From the NCBI GenBank assembly GCA_001828855.1, contig MHZT01000046.1:62001-126000 (forward strand): DNA of 64,000 nucleotides, in the 5' to 3' direction. The notes beneath the pieces are model-generated. The model did not search any database, had not been told where the DNA came from, and saw nothing but the letters and a program-made list of their open reading frames with translations. Positions 1 to 8,887 of the stretch are shown piece after piece. The position numbers and the translations under genes are program-made. This DNA is from Rhodobacterales bacterium RIFCSPHIGHO2_02_FULL_62_130. Lineage in GTDB: Bacteria > Pseudomonadota > Alphaproteobacteria > Rhodobacterales > Rhodobacteraceae. The stretch's first letter is position 1. Every line of letters starts with the position of its first letter.

Positions 1-2262
1 CGGGAACGTCTGCGCGGGCTTCTGGAAGATCAAGGGCTAAAATCTGTCAAAGAGATCAAGGATTTCCGCGATGTCCCTGAGGAAAAGGGTGAAGTCTTTC
101 TGCTGATCTGGGCGCTGGAGGCGGGCTTTACCGCCCCCGGTCTGGCGGTGATTTCCGAACAGGATGTGCTGGGCGACCGTCTGGTCTCCAAACCGCGCAA
201 AAAGCGCAAGGCTGACAACTTCCTGCGCGAGGTGGATACGCTGTCGGTCGGCGATCTGGTGGTGCATGTCGAACATGGCGTGGGCCGCTATCTGGGGCTG
301 GAAACCATTACGGCATTGGGCGCGCCGCATGCCTGCGTCGCCTTGGAATATGCTGAAAACGCTAAACTTTATCTGCCTGTCGAGAACATCGAACTGCTGT
401 CGCGCTATGGCCACGAGGAAGGCTTGCTTGACCGTCTGGGCGGTGGCGCGTGGCAGGCCAAGAAGGCCAAGCTCAAGGAACGTATCCGCGAGATTGCCGA
501 CAAGCTGATGCGCATTGCCGCCGAACGCGCCCTGCGCCCTGCGCCCATTCTGGAAGCGCCGCATAGCATCTGGGAGGCCTTTGCCGCCCGCTTCCCCTAT
601 ACCGAAACCGATGACCAGTTGGCCGCGATTGCCGATGTGGTGGCCGATCTGGAAAAGGGCAGTCCGATGGACCGCCTTGTCGTGGGCGATGTGGGGTTTG
701 GCAAAACCGAAGTCGCCATGCGCGCGGCCTTTGTGGCGGCGATGTCGGGGATGCAGGTGGCGGTGATCTGCCCCACAACCCTGCTGGCCCGCCAGCATTT
801 CCGCAGCTTTGCCGAGCGGTTTCGCGGTTTTCCCATTAATGTGCGGCCCCTTAGCCGGTTTGTTTCAACCAAGGACGCCAATGCCACCCGCGCGGGAATG
901 TCAGATGGCACGATGGATATTGTCGTTGGCACCCATGCGCTGCTGGCCAAGGGCATCAAGTTCAAGAACCTTGGTTTGATGGTCATCGACGAGGAACAGC
1001 ACTTTGGCGTGGGCCACAAGGAACGGTTGAAAGAGATGCGCTCCGAGGTGCATGTGCTGACGCTGACCGCGACGCCGATCCCGCGCACGCTGCAACTGTC
1101 GCTGACCGGCGTGCGGGATCTGTCGATCATTGCCACGCCGCCGGTGGACCGTCTGGCGATCCGCACCTATGTGTCCGAGTTCGACACCATCACCATCCGC
1201 GAGGCGCTGCTGCGCGAACATTTCCGCGGCGGGCAGTCGTTCTATGTCGTGCCGCGCATCGCGGATTTGCCGGATATCGAGGATTTCCTGCGCACCCATG
1301 TGCCGGAAGTGACCTTTGTCGTGGCGCATGGCCAGCTTGCGGCGGGCGATCTAGATGACCGGATGAACCAGTTCTACGACGGCAAGTATGACGTGCTGCT
1401 GGCGACGACCATTGTGGAATCGGGTCTGGATATTCCTACCGCGAACACGATGATCATCCACCGCGCCGATATGTTCGGCCTGTCGCAGCTTTACCAGATC
1501 AGGGGCCGCGTGGGCCGCGCCAAGACGCGGGCCTATTGCTATCTTACCACCAAACCGCGCAGCCCGCTGACGCCACAGGCGACGAAGCGGCTGCGGCTGT
1601 TGGGGTCTTTGGACTCTCTGGGCGCGGGGTTCAACCTTGCCAGCCATGACCTTGATCTGCGCGGGGCGGGGAACCTTTTGGGCGAAGAGCAGTCGGGCCA
1701 TATCAAGGAAGTCGGCTACGAGCTGTATCAGGCGATGCTGGAAGAGACGATTGCCAAGATCAAATCCGGGGAATTGCAGGGCCTGTCTTCGGTCGATGAC
1801 CAGTGGTCGCCGCAGATCAATCTGGGCGTGCCGGTGATGATCCCCGAAAGCTATATCCCCGATCTGGATATCCGGCTGGGCCTGTATCGGCGGCTGTCGT
1901 CGCTGGCGACCAAGGTGGAACTTGAGGGTTTCGCGGCCGAATTGATCGACCGTTTCGGCCCGATTCCGAAAGAGGTCAACACGCTGATGCTGATCGTTCG
2001 GATCAAGTCGATGTGCAAACGGGCGGGGATTTCGCGGATTGATGCGGGCGTGAAGGGGGCCACGGTGCAGTTCCACAACGACAAATTCGCCAATCCGGCG
2101 GGGCTGGTGGAGTTCATCAAGGCGCAGGGGCCGGCCGCGAAAGTGGCAGGCAACAAGATCGTGCTGATGGGCGAGATGAAAACCGAAGCCGAGCGGATCA
2201 AGGGCGCGTTTGCCATTGCCCGCGATCTGGCCGAGAAGGTGGTTAAGCCGAAGGCGGGTTAA
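1..2262 (+). CDS. mfd: Transcription-repair coupling factor Mfd (3' part, 5' end outside window)
   Basis: The reading frame is open from base 1, so the N-terminal UvrB-like region lies outside the window and about 753 C-terminal residues are visible. Mfd is a double-stranded DNA translocase that removes RNA polymerase stalled at lesions and recruits UvrA. Visible parts in order: the end of the N-terminal half (ISEQDVLGDRL), the RNA-polymerase-interacting region (DTLSVGDLVVHVEHGVGRYLG), the RecG-like helicase with Walker A GDVGFGKT (about window residue 229), DEEQ box (about 330) and TATPIPRTLQ, helicase C-terminal motifs (ESGLDIPTAN, QIRGRVGR), then the TRCF C-terminal domain. The gene ends in TAA directly before a palindromic repeat. 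Identification is firm; only the start is missing. Confidence 0.97.
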   Translation, partial: RERLRGLLEDQGLKSVKEIKDFRDVPEEKGEVFLLIWALEAGFTAPGLAVISEQDVLGDRLVSKPRKKRKADNFLREVDTLSVGDLVVHVEHGVGRYLGLETITALGAPHACVALEYAENAKLYLPVENIELLSRYGHEEGLLDRLGGGAWQAKKAKLKERIREIADKLMRIAAERALRPAPILEAPHSIWEAFAARFPYTETDDQLAAIADVVADLEKGSPMDRLVVGDVGFGKTEVAMRAAFVAAMSGMQVAVICPTTLLARQHFRSFAERFRGFPINVRPLSRFVSTKDANATRAGMSDGTMDIVVGTHALLAKGIKFKNLGLMVIDEEQHFGVGHKERLKEMRSEVHVLTLTATPIPRTLQLSLTGVRDLSIIATPPVDRLAIRTYVSEFDTITIREALLREHFRGGQSFYVVPRIADLPDIEDFLRTHVPEVTFVVAHGQLAAGDLDDRMNQFYDGKYDVLLATTIVESGLDIPTANTMIIHRADMFGLSQLYQIRGRVGRAKTRAYCYLTTKPRSPLTPQATKRLRLLGSLDSLGAGFNLASHDLDLRGAGNLLGEEQSGHIKEVGYELYQAMLEETIAKIKSGELQGLSSVDDQWSPQINLGVPVMIPESYIPDLDIRLGLYRRLSSLATKVELEGFAAELIDRFGPIPKEVNTLMLIVRIKSMCKRAGISRIDAGVKGATVQFHNDKFANPAGLVEFIKAQGPAAKVAGNKIVLMGEMKTEAERIKGAFAIARDLAEKVVKPKAG

Positions 2263-2270
2263 GGTCGGGA

Positions 2271-2293
2271 GTCGGGGTGAACCCCGACCTACG
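2271..2293. repeat. Palindromic repeat, GTCGGGGTGAACCCCGAC family, copy 1
   Basis: GTCGGGGT-GA-ACCCCGAC is an 8-bp inverted repeat with a 2-nt centre, followed by CTACG. It lies just after mfd and before the convergent MFS gene. The same unit occurs twice, in opposite orientation, at 43958-44015. There is no T tract, so a REP-like element is more likely than a classical terminator, although it could act at this convergent junction. Confidence 0.75.
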
Positions 2294-2314
2294 GGCTTTG
2301 GGCAAATCGCAAGC

Positions 2315-3520
2315 CTAGCGGCGGGCGGGCCCGGCAAAGCGCATCGACAGCAGCGCCATGCTGATGAACACCAGCACCCCTGCCATCAGGGGCCGCGCGG
2401 TGCCGTCAAAGGCCAGCCCAACCGGCACGGCAAGAACCACCGACACCACCGTCGCAATCGCACCGATGACGGATGAGGCGAAGCCTGCGATATGGCCCAC
2501 AGGCTCCATCGCCAGCGCGTTCAGGTTGCCCATCGACAGGCCCATCATGGCGAAAAGTGCGATGCTCCACAGGATATGGGCGGGGAAGGCCAAAGGCTCG
2601 GGCATCAGACCGGCCGATGTGATGCCAAGCAGGATCAGGGTCAGCACAACCACCCCCGCATAGGTGCGGGTGACGACCTTCCGCATGCCAAGGCGGATCA
2701 CGACCTTGGCGTTGATGATGCTGCCACCCATCGACACCATGGCGATCAGCGCGAACCACGACGGAAAGCTGGTGGCACGGTCAAAGCGCTGCTCGAAAAT
2801 CCCCTGCATCGAGGAGAGCGTGGCGAACAGGGCCGCCAGTGTCAGGCTTTGTGCGATGATCGAGACCAGCACGACGCGCGACGAAAACACCTCTTTCGTG
2901 GCCGCCCACAGGGCTGCAACAGAAAGGGGGCGGCGGGCGGCCACGGCCAGCGTTTCGGGCTGACGCAGGCCCATCCACAGCAGGATGATGATGGAAAACA
3001 CCACATAGACCAGAAAAATCGCATGCCATCCGGCGGCGTAGATCACGGCTTGGCCCATCAGGGGGGCCACGGCGGGAACAAGCGTGAACACCATCATCAC
3101 GAAGCTCATCACCCGCGCCATCTCGCGGCCCGAGAACAGATCACGCACCATGGCGGTGGACACCACGCGCGGGGCGGCGGCGCCAAAGCCCTGAACGACG
3201 CGGGCGATCAGCAGGAAATCCAGCGTCTTGGCGAAGTAGCAGGCAATAGCCGCCACCACATAAAGCGCCGATCCCAGCAGGATGATGATCTTGCGGCCAA
3301 ACGCGTCCGAGAGTGGTCCGGCGATCAGCGTGCCAAGGCCCATGCCGAAAACAAAGCTGGTCACCACCAGTTGCGCGCGGTTGGGCGCATCGGGCGACAG
3401 GGTGGCCGCGATTTCCGGCATCGCGGGCAGCATCGCGTCGATGGATATGGCAATCGTGGCAAACAAAGCCGCGATCAGGGCGATGAACTCGCCCTGCGAC
3501 AGGGGTTTTTCTACGGTCAT
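2315..3520 (-). CDS. Bcr/CflA-type MFS multidrug efflux transporter
   Basis: A 401-residue inner-membrane protein with about 12 predicted hydrophobic helices, the standard size for proton-driven drug antiporters of the DHA1 group. Motif A of the major facilitator superfamily (GPLSDAFGRKIII, residues 68-80) sits between helices 2 and 3, and the following helix carries the ARVVQGFGAA motif of Bcr/CflA proteins. The start ATG lies 3 nt after the stop of the FrnE-like gene, so the ligase, FrnE-like and MFS genes (5676 to 2315) probably form one minus-strand operon. The substrate cannot be read from the sequence; the family exports bicyclomycin, chloramphenicol or sulfonamides. Confidence 0.88.
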   Translation of the reverse strand: MTVEKPLSQGEFIALIAALFATIAISIDAMLPAMPEIAATLSPDAPNRAQLVVTSFVFGMGLGTLIAGPLSDAFGRKIIILLGSALYVVAAIACYFAKTLDFLLIARVVQGFGAAAPRVVSTAMVRDLFSGREMARVMSFVMMVFTLVPAVAPLMGQAVIYAAGWHAIFLVYVVFSIIILLWMGLRQPETLAVAARRPLSVAALWAATKEVFSSRVVLVSIIAQSLTLAALFATLSSMQGIFEQRFDRATSFPSWFALIAMVSMGGSIINAKVVIRLGMRKVVTRTYAGVVVLTLILLGITSAGLMPEPLAFPAHILWSIALFAMMGLSMGNLNALAMEPVGHIAGFASSVIGAIATVVSVVLAVPVGLAFDGTARPLMAGVLVFISMALLSMRFAGPARR

Positions 3521-3523
3521 GGG

Positions 3524-4171
3524 TCAGGCGCTTTCGGCGTTCAGCTTGGCGGTCAACTCTTCAATGACCTGTTTCCAGACCTCGGGCGGTTGCGCGCCCG
3601 AGACGACGTATTGCTGGGCGATCAGGAAGGTCGGCACGGCGTTGACGCCCTTTTTGCGGGCATCCGCGTCGCGGGCGCGCAGATCATCGGCGTCGGCATC
3701 GGTGGCCAGCAGGCGGGCGGCAACGGCGCGCTCCATACCGGTTTCAGCCGCCAGATCGGCCAGAACTTCGACATCGCCAATATCGCGGCCCTCTTTCCAA
3801 TAGGCGCGGAACAGGGCCGAAACCATGGCAGTTTGCCGCCCTTCAAGCCCCGCCCAATGGATCATGCGGTGCGCGTTCAGAGTGTTGGGGATGCGTTGGG
3901 GCGTGTCGGGGTTCACGTCCAGTCCGGCGGTGCGGGCGGCTTCTGCCAGACGGGCGTGGATGGCGTCAAGCTTGGCCTCGCCACCGAAGCGGGCGGCCAG
4001 ATAGTCGCGCTTGTTCACGCCTTCGGCGGGCATGTCGGGGTTAAGCTGGAACGGGTGCCATTCGATCACGAAAGGGTGGTCGGGGTGCGCCTCCAAAGCG
4101 CGGTCCAGATTGGCTTTGCCGATCAGGCACCACGGGCAGACGGGATCAGAGAAGATATCTAGGCGGATCAT
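3524..4171 (-). CDS. DsbA-family oxidoreductase, FrnE-like
   Basis: A 215-residue thioredoxin-fold protein. The active site C12-P-W-C15 (SDPVCPWC) directly follows the first beta strand, as in FrnE / 2-hydroxychromene-2-carboxylate isomerase-like DsbA proteins. There is no signal peptide, so it should act in the cytoplasm. The start overlaps the stop of the upstream AMP-forming ligase by 4 nt (ATGA type), indicating translational coupling. The helical insertion (GMERAVAARLLATDADADDL) and the late NAVPTFLI cis-proline motif fit the family. The substrate is unknown; family members act in disulfide exchange or polyketide and aromatic metabolism. Confidence 0.85.
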   Translation of the reverse strand: MIRLDIFSDPVCPWCLIGKANLDRALEAHPDHPFVIEWHPFQLNPDMPAEGVNKRDYLAARFGGEAKLDAIHARLAEAARTAGLDVNPDTPQRIPNTLNAHRMIHWAGLEGRQTAMVSALFRAYWKEGRDIGDVEVLADLAAETGMERAVAARLLATDADADDLRARDADARKKGVNAVPTFLIAQQYVVSGAQPPEVWKQVIEELTAKLNAESA

Positions 4172-5676
4172 GGGGACTCTGTGCTGTGCAGCGCATGTTC
4201 AAGGATGGCGCGGAGGGCGCGACGATTCAGCTTGTTGTTGGCGTTTCGGGGCAGGGCGTCAAGGCGCAGAAAGGTGCGCGGTTGCTTGTATCGCGCCAAG
4301 TTCTGTGCGGCATGTGCGGCAAAGGCGGTCTGGTCGATAGGGTGGGCCGCGACATAAGCACAGGCGATTATACGGGTGCCTGCCGTCGGTTCCACCTCGG
4401 TCACGGCCACTTCCTGCACGCCCGCAAAGCGGGCAAGGGCGGCTTCCACCTCGATCGGCGAGACCCGATAGCCGCCTGCGTTCATCAGATCATCGTGACG
4501 GCCAAGATAGGTAATTGCGCCATCGGGGGCGATGGCAACCTGATCGCCGGTCAGGAACCAGTCGCCGTGAAAGCGCGCCGCCGTCTGGTCGGGGGCGTCG
4601 AGATAGCCCAGCATCAGGCCGGGGTCTGACCGGTGGATGGCCAGAATGCCCGTCGCGGCGGGTTGGCCCGCATCATCCAGCACGGCAATGCGGCGGCCCG
4701 CTTGCGGATAGCCCGTGGCCCCATGTGGAGCAGGGAGGGCGGTGCTGCCCGAGACGAAGGTGGAACATTCCGACAGCCCGAAGGCCTGATGCACCAGCGT
4801 TTGGGTGGCATCTTCCCAAGCGGCACGGGTGGCATCGGGCAGCGCTTCGCCCGCCGAAAGGGCGTGGCGCAGGGCGGGCAAAGGCGGCATCTGCGCGCGC
4901 AGCATCTGGCGGAACACGCCCGGCGCTGCGGCAAAGATCGTGGCGCGGTGGCGGGCCAGCAGGGCAGGCAGATCGGCGGGTTTTGTCGCGGCATCGGGGA
5001 TCAGCGCGGTCGCCCCCGCAACCCAAGGGTCCAAAAGGCCACAACCCAGCGTATAGGTCCAGTTGAACGCGCCTGCATGCAGAAGGCGGTCGCTGTCGCG
5101 TAGCCCCTGCCAGCCCGCGCGCATCATCCCCCGCGCCCAGATCGCGCGATGGGCATGGGCCACTGGCAAGGGCCGCCCCGAGGTGCCAGAGGTGAACACC
5201 ACATAGGCCAAGCGGTTTGGATCGCCCATGTCATAGCCACAGGGCGGCAGGCTGGCCATTGCCAGAATATCGCCGTCTGTCAAAAGCGGTGCGGGATGGT
5301 CGGGCAGGGCCACCCCGGCCTGACCCACGATCAGCGCGGGCGCGATTGCAGCGGCCATCGGGGTAATCTCGGCCTCTGTCAGCGCGGCAGAGGTTGGCAC
5401 CGGCACTAGCCCCACCGCAATCGCCGCCAGATAAAGGATCGGAAACGCCGTTGTATTGCCCAACCGCATCAGCACCCGCGCGTTTTTGGGCAGGCCAAGC
5501 GCCAACAGGCCCGTCCCGCATCCCAGCACGGCGCGCCGCAGGCGGGCATAGCTCCAGATCTCGGCCCCGTCAGGATGCAGGATTTCCAGCGCGGGTTTAT
5601 CGGCCAAGGTCTCGGCCCGCGCCAGCACATGCGCGGCAAGATTGAACGGGGCGGGGCAGGGCGGCCAGATTTCCAT
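4168..5676 (-). CDS. Class I adenylate-forming enzyme (acyl/aryl-CoA ligase-like)
   Basis: A 502-residue member of the AMP-dependent synthetase/ligase family, which activates a carboxylate with ATP as an acyl-adenylate and usually transfers it to CoA. The P-loop FTSGTSGRP is at about 161-169, the hinge and A8 core GRHDDLMNAGGYRVSPIEVE follows the TGD motif, and the catalytic C-terminal lysine is in NNKLNRRAL (about residue 482). Both domains are present. The layout resembles benzoate-CoA ligase-like proteins, but the acyl specificity is not determinable. It is the first gene of the putative operon with the FrnE-like protein and MFS transporter and is divergent from an XRE-cupin regulator. Confidence 0.85.
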   Translation of the reverse strand: MEIWPPCPAPFNLAAHVLARAETLADKPALEILHPDGAEIWSYARLRRAVLGCGTGLLALGLPKNARVLMRLGNTTAFPILYLAAIAVGLVPVPTSAALTEAEITPMAAAIAPALIVGQAGVALPDHPAPLLTDGDILAMASLPPCGYDMGDPNRLAYVVFTSGTSGRPLPVAHAHRAIWARGMMRAGWQGLRDSDRLLHAGAFNWTYTLGCGLLDPWVAGATALIPDAATKPADLPALLARHRATIFAAAPGVFRQMLRAQMPPLPALRHALSAGEALPDATRAAWEDATQTLVHQAFGLSECSTFVSGSTALPAPHGATGYPQAGRRIAVLDDAGQPAATGILAIHRSDPGLMLGYLDAPDQTAARFHGDWFLTGDQVAIAPDGAITYLGRHDDLMNAGGYRVSPIEVEAALARFAGVQEVAVTEVEPTAGTRIIACAYVAAHPIDQTAFAAHAAQNLARYKQPRTFLRLDALPRNANNKLNRRALRAILEHALHSTESP

Positions 5677-5710
5677 GATGGCTTTTGCTAGTCCTTGCCG
5701 CCAAAGGTTG

Positions 5711-5737
5711 CAAGGCGCGGTGCCTTGGCTTAAGGCA
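5711..5737. promoter_or_regulatory. Inverted GCCTTG/CAAGGC half-sites between divergent genes
   Basis: CAAGGC-GCGGT-GCCTTG (5711-5727) is a 6-bp inverted repeat with a 5-nt spacer, followed by another AAGGCA half-site at 5732-5737. It lies in the short gap between the divergent ligase and XRE-cupin genes, immediately upstream of the regulator ATG at 5743. Position and symmetry suggest an operator for that regulator. This is inference from the sequence; no consensus is known for it. Confidence 0.4.
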
Positions 5738-5742
5738 AGCCC

Positions 5743-6363
5743 ATGTCCAGCGACCCGAAACGCATGATCAAGATCGCCCGCGAAAGCGGTGACGCCGCAG
5801 CCGCGGCGCCCTTGGACTTGGGAGAACGGGTGCGCGCGTTGCGAAAGGCCAAAGGCTGGACGCTGGAACAGGCGGCGGGGCAGGCGGGTCTGGCACGATC
5901 CACCCTGTCAAAGATCGAGAACGGGCAGATGTCGCCCACCTATGACGCACTGAAAAAGCTGGCGCTGGGGCTGGCGATCTCGGTGCCACAACTGTTCACA
6001 CCCGCTGCACAGGCGCAGGTTTCAGGCCGCATCGTGGTCACCAAATCGGGTGAAGGCCAAGCCCATGCCACCGCCACCTATGAGCATGAGCTTCTGGCCG
6101 GGGCGCTGACGAAAAAGCAGATGCTGCCCTACCGCGCCACCATCCGCGCCCGCGATCTGGCCGAGTTCAACGGCTGGGTCCGGCACGAGGGCGAGGAGTT
6201 TCTGTATGTCCTGACCGGCGTGGTGCGGCTTTATACCGAATTCTATGAACCGGTCGAATTGCGCCGCGGCGACTCTGCCTATTACGATGCCTCGATGGGG
6301 CATAACGTGATCAGCCTGTCGGAAGAGGATGCGACACTGCTTTGGGTCACCTCGCTGGTTTGA
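5743..6363 (+). CDS. XRE-family regulator with C-terminal cupin domain
   Basis: A 206-residue protein: a short Ala-rich lead, a helix-turn-helix (about 27-82; LGERVRALRKAKGWTLEQAA and STLSKIENGQMSPTYDALKKLA), a linker, then a cupin barrel (about 135-203) with HEGEEFLYVLTG and RRGDSAYYDASMGH. Such proteins are usually small-molecule-sensing repressors of adjacent catabolic or stress genes (PuuR/SutR type). It is divergent from the ligase-FrnE-MFS operon, which is its most plausible target. ATG 5743 is used; ATG 5764 is a possible internal alternative. Confidence 0.87.
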   Translation: MSSDPKRMIKIARESGDAAAAAPLDLGERVRALRKAKGWTLEQAAGQAGLARSTLSKIENGQMSPTYDALKKLALGLAISVPQLFTPAAQAQVSGRIVVTKSGEGQAHATATYEHELLAGALTKKQMLPYRATIRARDLAEFNGWVRHEGEEFLYVLTGVVRLYTEFYEPVELRRGDSAYYDASMGHNVISLSEEDATLLWVTSLV

Positions 6364-6503
6364 CCCTGCGTCATGCTGTGCTGTTGACGGCTGGCATTTG
6401 ATCCATATCAGGGACATCATCGGGGTCAGGGGGCAGTTTGCCCGCAACGACCCCGAACAGGGGCAAGGGTGCGTCGGCGGTGCGTCGGGGCCGGGGGGAC
6501 TGA

Positions 6504-7244
6504 ATGCGTTTGGCGCTGCTGACCGACATCCACGCAAACCGCGAGGCGTTCGAGGCTGTTCTGGCCGATATGGCCAATCGTGCGGTGGACCGGATCATGA
6601 TCTTGGGCGATCTGGTGGGATATGGTCCCGATCCGGGCTGGTGCGTCGATAAGGTGATGGAGATGGTGGCGGCAGGGGCGCAATGTGTGCGCGGGAACCA
6701 TGATCGGGCCATCGGGATTGCGGATGGTGCGCTGAACCCGTCGGCGCGGCGGGTGATCGACTGGACGGTGAACCGCCTGACCGCGCCGCAAAAGCTGTTC
6801 CTGTCGGAATTGCCGATGACCATTGCCGAAGACGACATGCTGTTTGTCCATGCCAGCGCGAATGATCCGTCGGACTGGATCTATGTCACCTCTGAAAGCT
6901 CGGCCATGCCCAGCTTTCGGGTCTGCGATGCAAGGCTGATCTTTTGCGGCCATGTGCATCGGCCTGCCTTGTACAGCTGTGATCTGACGGGACGGGTGAT
7001 GCATCACCCGATTGCCCCCGGCCTGCCCACGCCCTTGATCAAATCGCGGCGCTGGCTGTCGGTGATCGGCTCTGTCGGTCAGCCGCGCGATGGCTCGCAC
7101 CTTGCAGCCTATGCCATTCTGGACCGTGTGACCAACGAGTTGACCTTCCGCCGTGTCGGCTATGACAGCACCACCACCGCGCGGAAATCGCGCGAGGCAG
7201 GGCTGCCCGAGGCTTTGGCGCAGCGGCTGATGAAGGGGATTTAG
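6504..7244 (+). CDS. Metallophosphoesterase of the calcineurin-like superfamily
   Basis: A 246-residue cytoplasmic phosphoesterase with all five signature blocks of a dinuclear metal site: D8-x-H10 (LLTDIHAN), G35-D36 (ILGDLVGYGP), G64-N-H-D67, H116 (FVHAS) and G149-H-V-H152. It resembles small YfcE/PrpA-type enzymes, which hydrolyse phosphodiesters or phosphoproteins. The next gene, a Ser/Thr kinase fused to a universal stress domain, starts on the base after its stop codon (TAG then ATG), so the two are almost certainly co-translated. A protein phosphatase opposing that kinase is a reasonable inference but not shown. Confidence 0.88.
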   Translation: MRLALLTDIHANREAFEAVLADMANRAVDRIMILGDLVGYGPDPGWCVDKVMEMVAAGAQCVRGNHDRAIGIADGALNPSARRVIDWTVNRLTAPQKLFLSELPMTIAEDDMLFVHASANDPSDWIYVTSESSAMPSFRVCDARLIFCGHVHRPALYSCDLTGRVMHHPIAPGLPTPLIKSRRWLSVIGSVGQPRDGSHLAAYAILDRVTNELTFRRVGYDSTTTARKSREAGLPEALAQRLMKGI

Positions 7245-8654
7245 ATGCATCAGATCAGGCCGTATCAGGGGCTGGAAATCAACGGCTTCATCTTGGGGGA
7301 AAAGCTGCATCAGGGTGGCTTTGCCACGATCTGGGATGTGACCCACGCGCTTTACCGCACGCCGATGGTCATGAAGGTGCCGACCATCCTTGATGGCTAT
7401 GACGGCCCCACCATCGTCGGCTTCGAGGTCGAGCAGATGATCATGCCGCGCCTGACCGGCCCGCATGTGCCGCGCGTGATGGGCGAGGGCGATTTCTCGC
7501 AAATGGCCTATATCGTCACCGAACGTATCCCCGGCCCGTCGCTGCTGTCCCTGTTCAAGACCGCGCCGCGCCCCTTGTCCGAAGTGATCGAGGTTTCGGC
7601 CCGCATGGCCGCCGCCCTGCATGATCTGCATCGCCAGCATGTGATCCATCTTGATCTGAAGCCCGATAATTTCCTGCAACGCCCGACCGGCGAGATGGTG
7701 CTGATCGATTTCGGACTGTCGCGGCATGACAGGCTGCCCGATCTGCTGGCCGAAGAATTTACCATCCCGATGGGGACTTACCCCTATATCGCGCCGGAAC
7801 AATATCTGCGCCAGCGCGGCGATCTGCGTTCGGATCTGTTCGCCTTGGGCGCGATGATCTACGAGTTGGCGACGGGCGTGATGCCCTTTGGCCAGCCCGA
7901 GAAACTGGCAGGTGTGAAGAAACGGCTTTGGCGCGATCCGAAACCGCCGCGCAGCCTGCGGCCCGAAATCCCCGAATGGCTGCAAGAGATCATCCTGCGC
8001 GCATTGGAGGTCGATCCGGCCAGACGCTATCAATCTGCGGCGCAAATGGTGTTCGACCTGCAACACCCGCTGCAAGTGCGACTGACCGACCGCGCCCACA
8101 AGATGACACAGGACAGCGCGATGGTGGTGTTCAAACGCTGGCGGGCGATGCGGAAGATCAAGGGCTTTGCCGCGCCCAAAACCACCGCCAGCCAGATCGA
8201 CCGCGCCCCCATCCTCATGGCTGCGGTTGACCTCTCGCCGGATATGGAGCCGCTTGCCGCGCAATTGCTGCGATCCGTGCAGCGGATGCTGGTAATCCAG
8301 CCCGACGCGCGGGTGGCCTGCGTGAATGTCATCAAGACGGCGATTCTGGGCATTGATCAGCCGGTTGATGACGAAGGCAACAACCGCCACATCATGCGTC
8401 TTGTGGCACTGAAAGCATGGGCGGAAGGTATCGAGCTGAACGACGACCGGCTGACCTATTCCGTGCTGGAAGGATCAGACGCCGCCACTGCGATCATCGA
8501 CTATGCCGAAGCCAACCGCGTCGATCACATCATGATGGGCGCGCGCGGCAGTTCCTCGACCCGCCGCTTTCTGGGATCGGTCTCGGCCAAGGTGGTGGCC
8601 GAAGCCCCCTGTTCGGTCACCGTGATCCGCCTGCGCGAGACCGGCGCCGCCTGA
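7245..8654 (+). CDS. Bifunctional serine/threonine kinase / universal stress protein
   Basis: A 469-residue soluble fusion. The N-terminal Hanks-type kinase (about 12-290) has the glycine loop GEKLHQGGFATIW, ATP-binding K44 (MVMKV), catalytic loop H135-L-D137-L-K-P-D-N142, DFG 155-157 and APEQY in the activation segment, so all catalytic residues are present. The C-terminal part (about 320-465) is a universal stress protein domain ending in MGARGSSSTRRFLGSVSAKV and PCSVTVIRL, the usual ATP-binding glycine and serine motif. No membrane segment is present. Directly coupled to the phosphoesterase gene upstream. Substrates and signal are unknown. Confidence 0.92.
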   Translation: MHQIRPYQGLEINGFILGEKLHQGGFATIWDVTHALYRTPMVMKVPTILDGYDGPTIVGFEVEQMIMPRLTGPHVPRVMGEGDFSQMAYIVTERIPGPSLLSLFKTAPRPLSEVIEVSARMAAALHDLHRQHVIHLDLKPDNFLQRPTGEMVLIDFGLSRHDRLPDLLAEEFTIPMGTYPYIAPEQYLRQRGDLRSDLFALGAMIYELATGVMPFGQPEKLAGVKKRLWRDPKPPRSLRPEIPEWLQEIILRALEVDPARRYQSAAQMVFDLQHPLQVRLTDRAHKMTQDSAMVVFKRWRAMRKIKGFAAPKTTASQIDRAPILMAAVDLSPDMEPLAAQLLRSVQRMLVIQPDARVACVNVIKTAILGIDQPVDDEGNNRHIMRLVALKAWAEGIELNDDRLTYSVLEGSDAATAIIDYAEANRVDHIMMGARGSSSTRRFLGSVSAKVVAEAPCSVTVIRLRETGAA

Positions 8655-8660
8655 AACTAC

Positions 8661-8681
8661 GGTGCGTGGAGACCACGCACC
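8661..8681. repeat. GGTGCGTGG inverted repeat after the kinase-USP gene
   Basis: GGTGCGTGG-AGA-CCACGCACC, a perfect 9-bp hairpin 7 nt after the kinase-USP stop codon, followed by CTACACC. The core GGTGCGTG/CACGCACC recurs at 8803-8823, 12004-12026 and 56475-56495, each time next to a copy of the GCCGGAGG palindromic repeat. It could slow or stop transcription, but there is no T tract. Confidence 0.6.
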
Positions 8682-8715
8682 CTACACCCGTCCTGCGCGT
8701 TCCGCTCATCCCCTT

Positions 8716-8873
8716 TGCCCAAATATCCCCGCCGGAGGCTCTTGCCACTTCTGCAGGACGCTCCGCGGGGAGTATTTGGGCCAAGATGAAGCGCAAGGGG
8801 TAGGGTGCGTGCTTGTCACGCACCGCTGGTTGCGGCGTCAAAGCCTCCGGCGGGGATATTTGCGCGAAGAGGA
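8716..8873. repeat. REP-like cluster of GCCGGAGG palindromes
   Basis: AAATATCCCCGCCGGAGGCTCTTGCC at 8721-8746 is followed by a degenerate opposite arm CTCCGCGGGGAGTATTTGGGCCAAGATGA (8761-8789), the GTGCGTG hairpin (8803-8823), and another arm GCCTCCGGCGGGGATATTTG (8843-8862). The same building blocks recur at 11921-11980 and 56436-56590. This is the only content of the gap between the kinase-USP gene and the entericidin-like gene. Confidence 0.75.
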
Positions 8874-8887
8874 TGGATCGAAACCGG

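Noticed and set aside
2492-4162. Long plus-strand frame of 556 codons
   Set aside because: It lies antisense to the MFS and FrnE-like genes, is His/Gln/Arg-rich in the way of GC-rich shadow frames and has no recognisable domain.
6426-8390. 654-codon minus-strand frame over the phosphoesterase and kinase-USP genes
   Set aside because: Antisense shadow; the plus-strand frames carry intact catalytic motifs.
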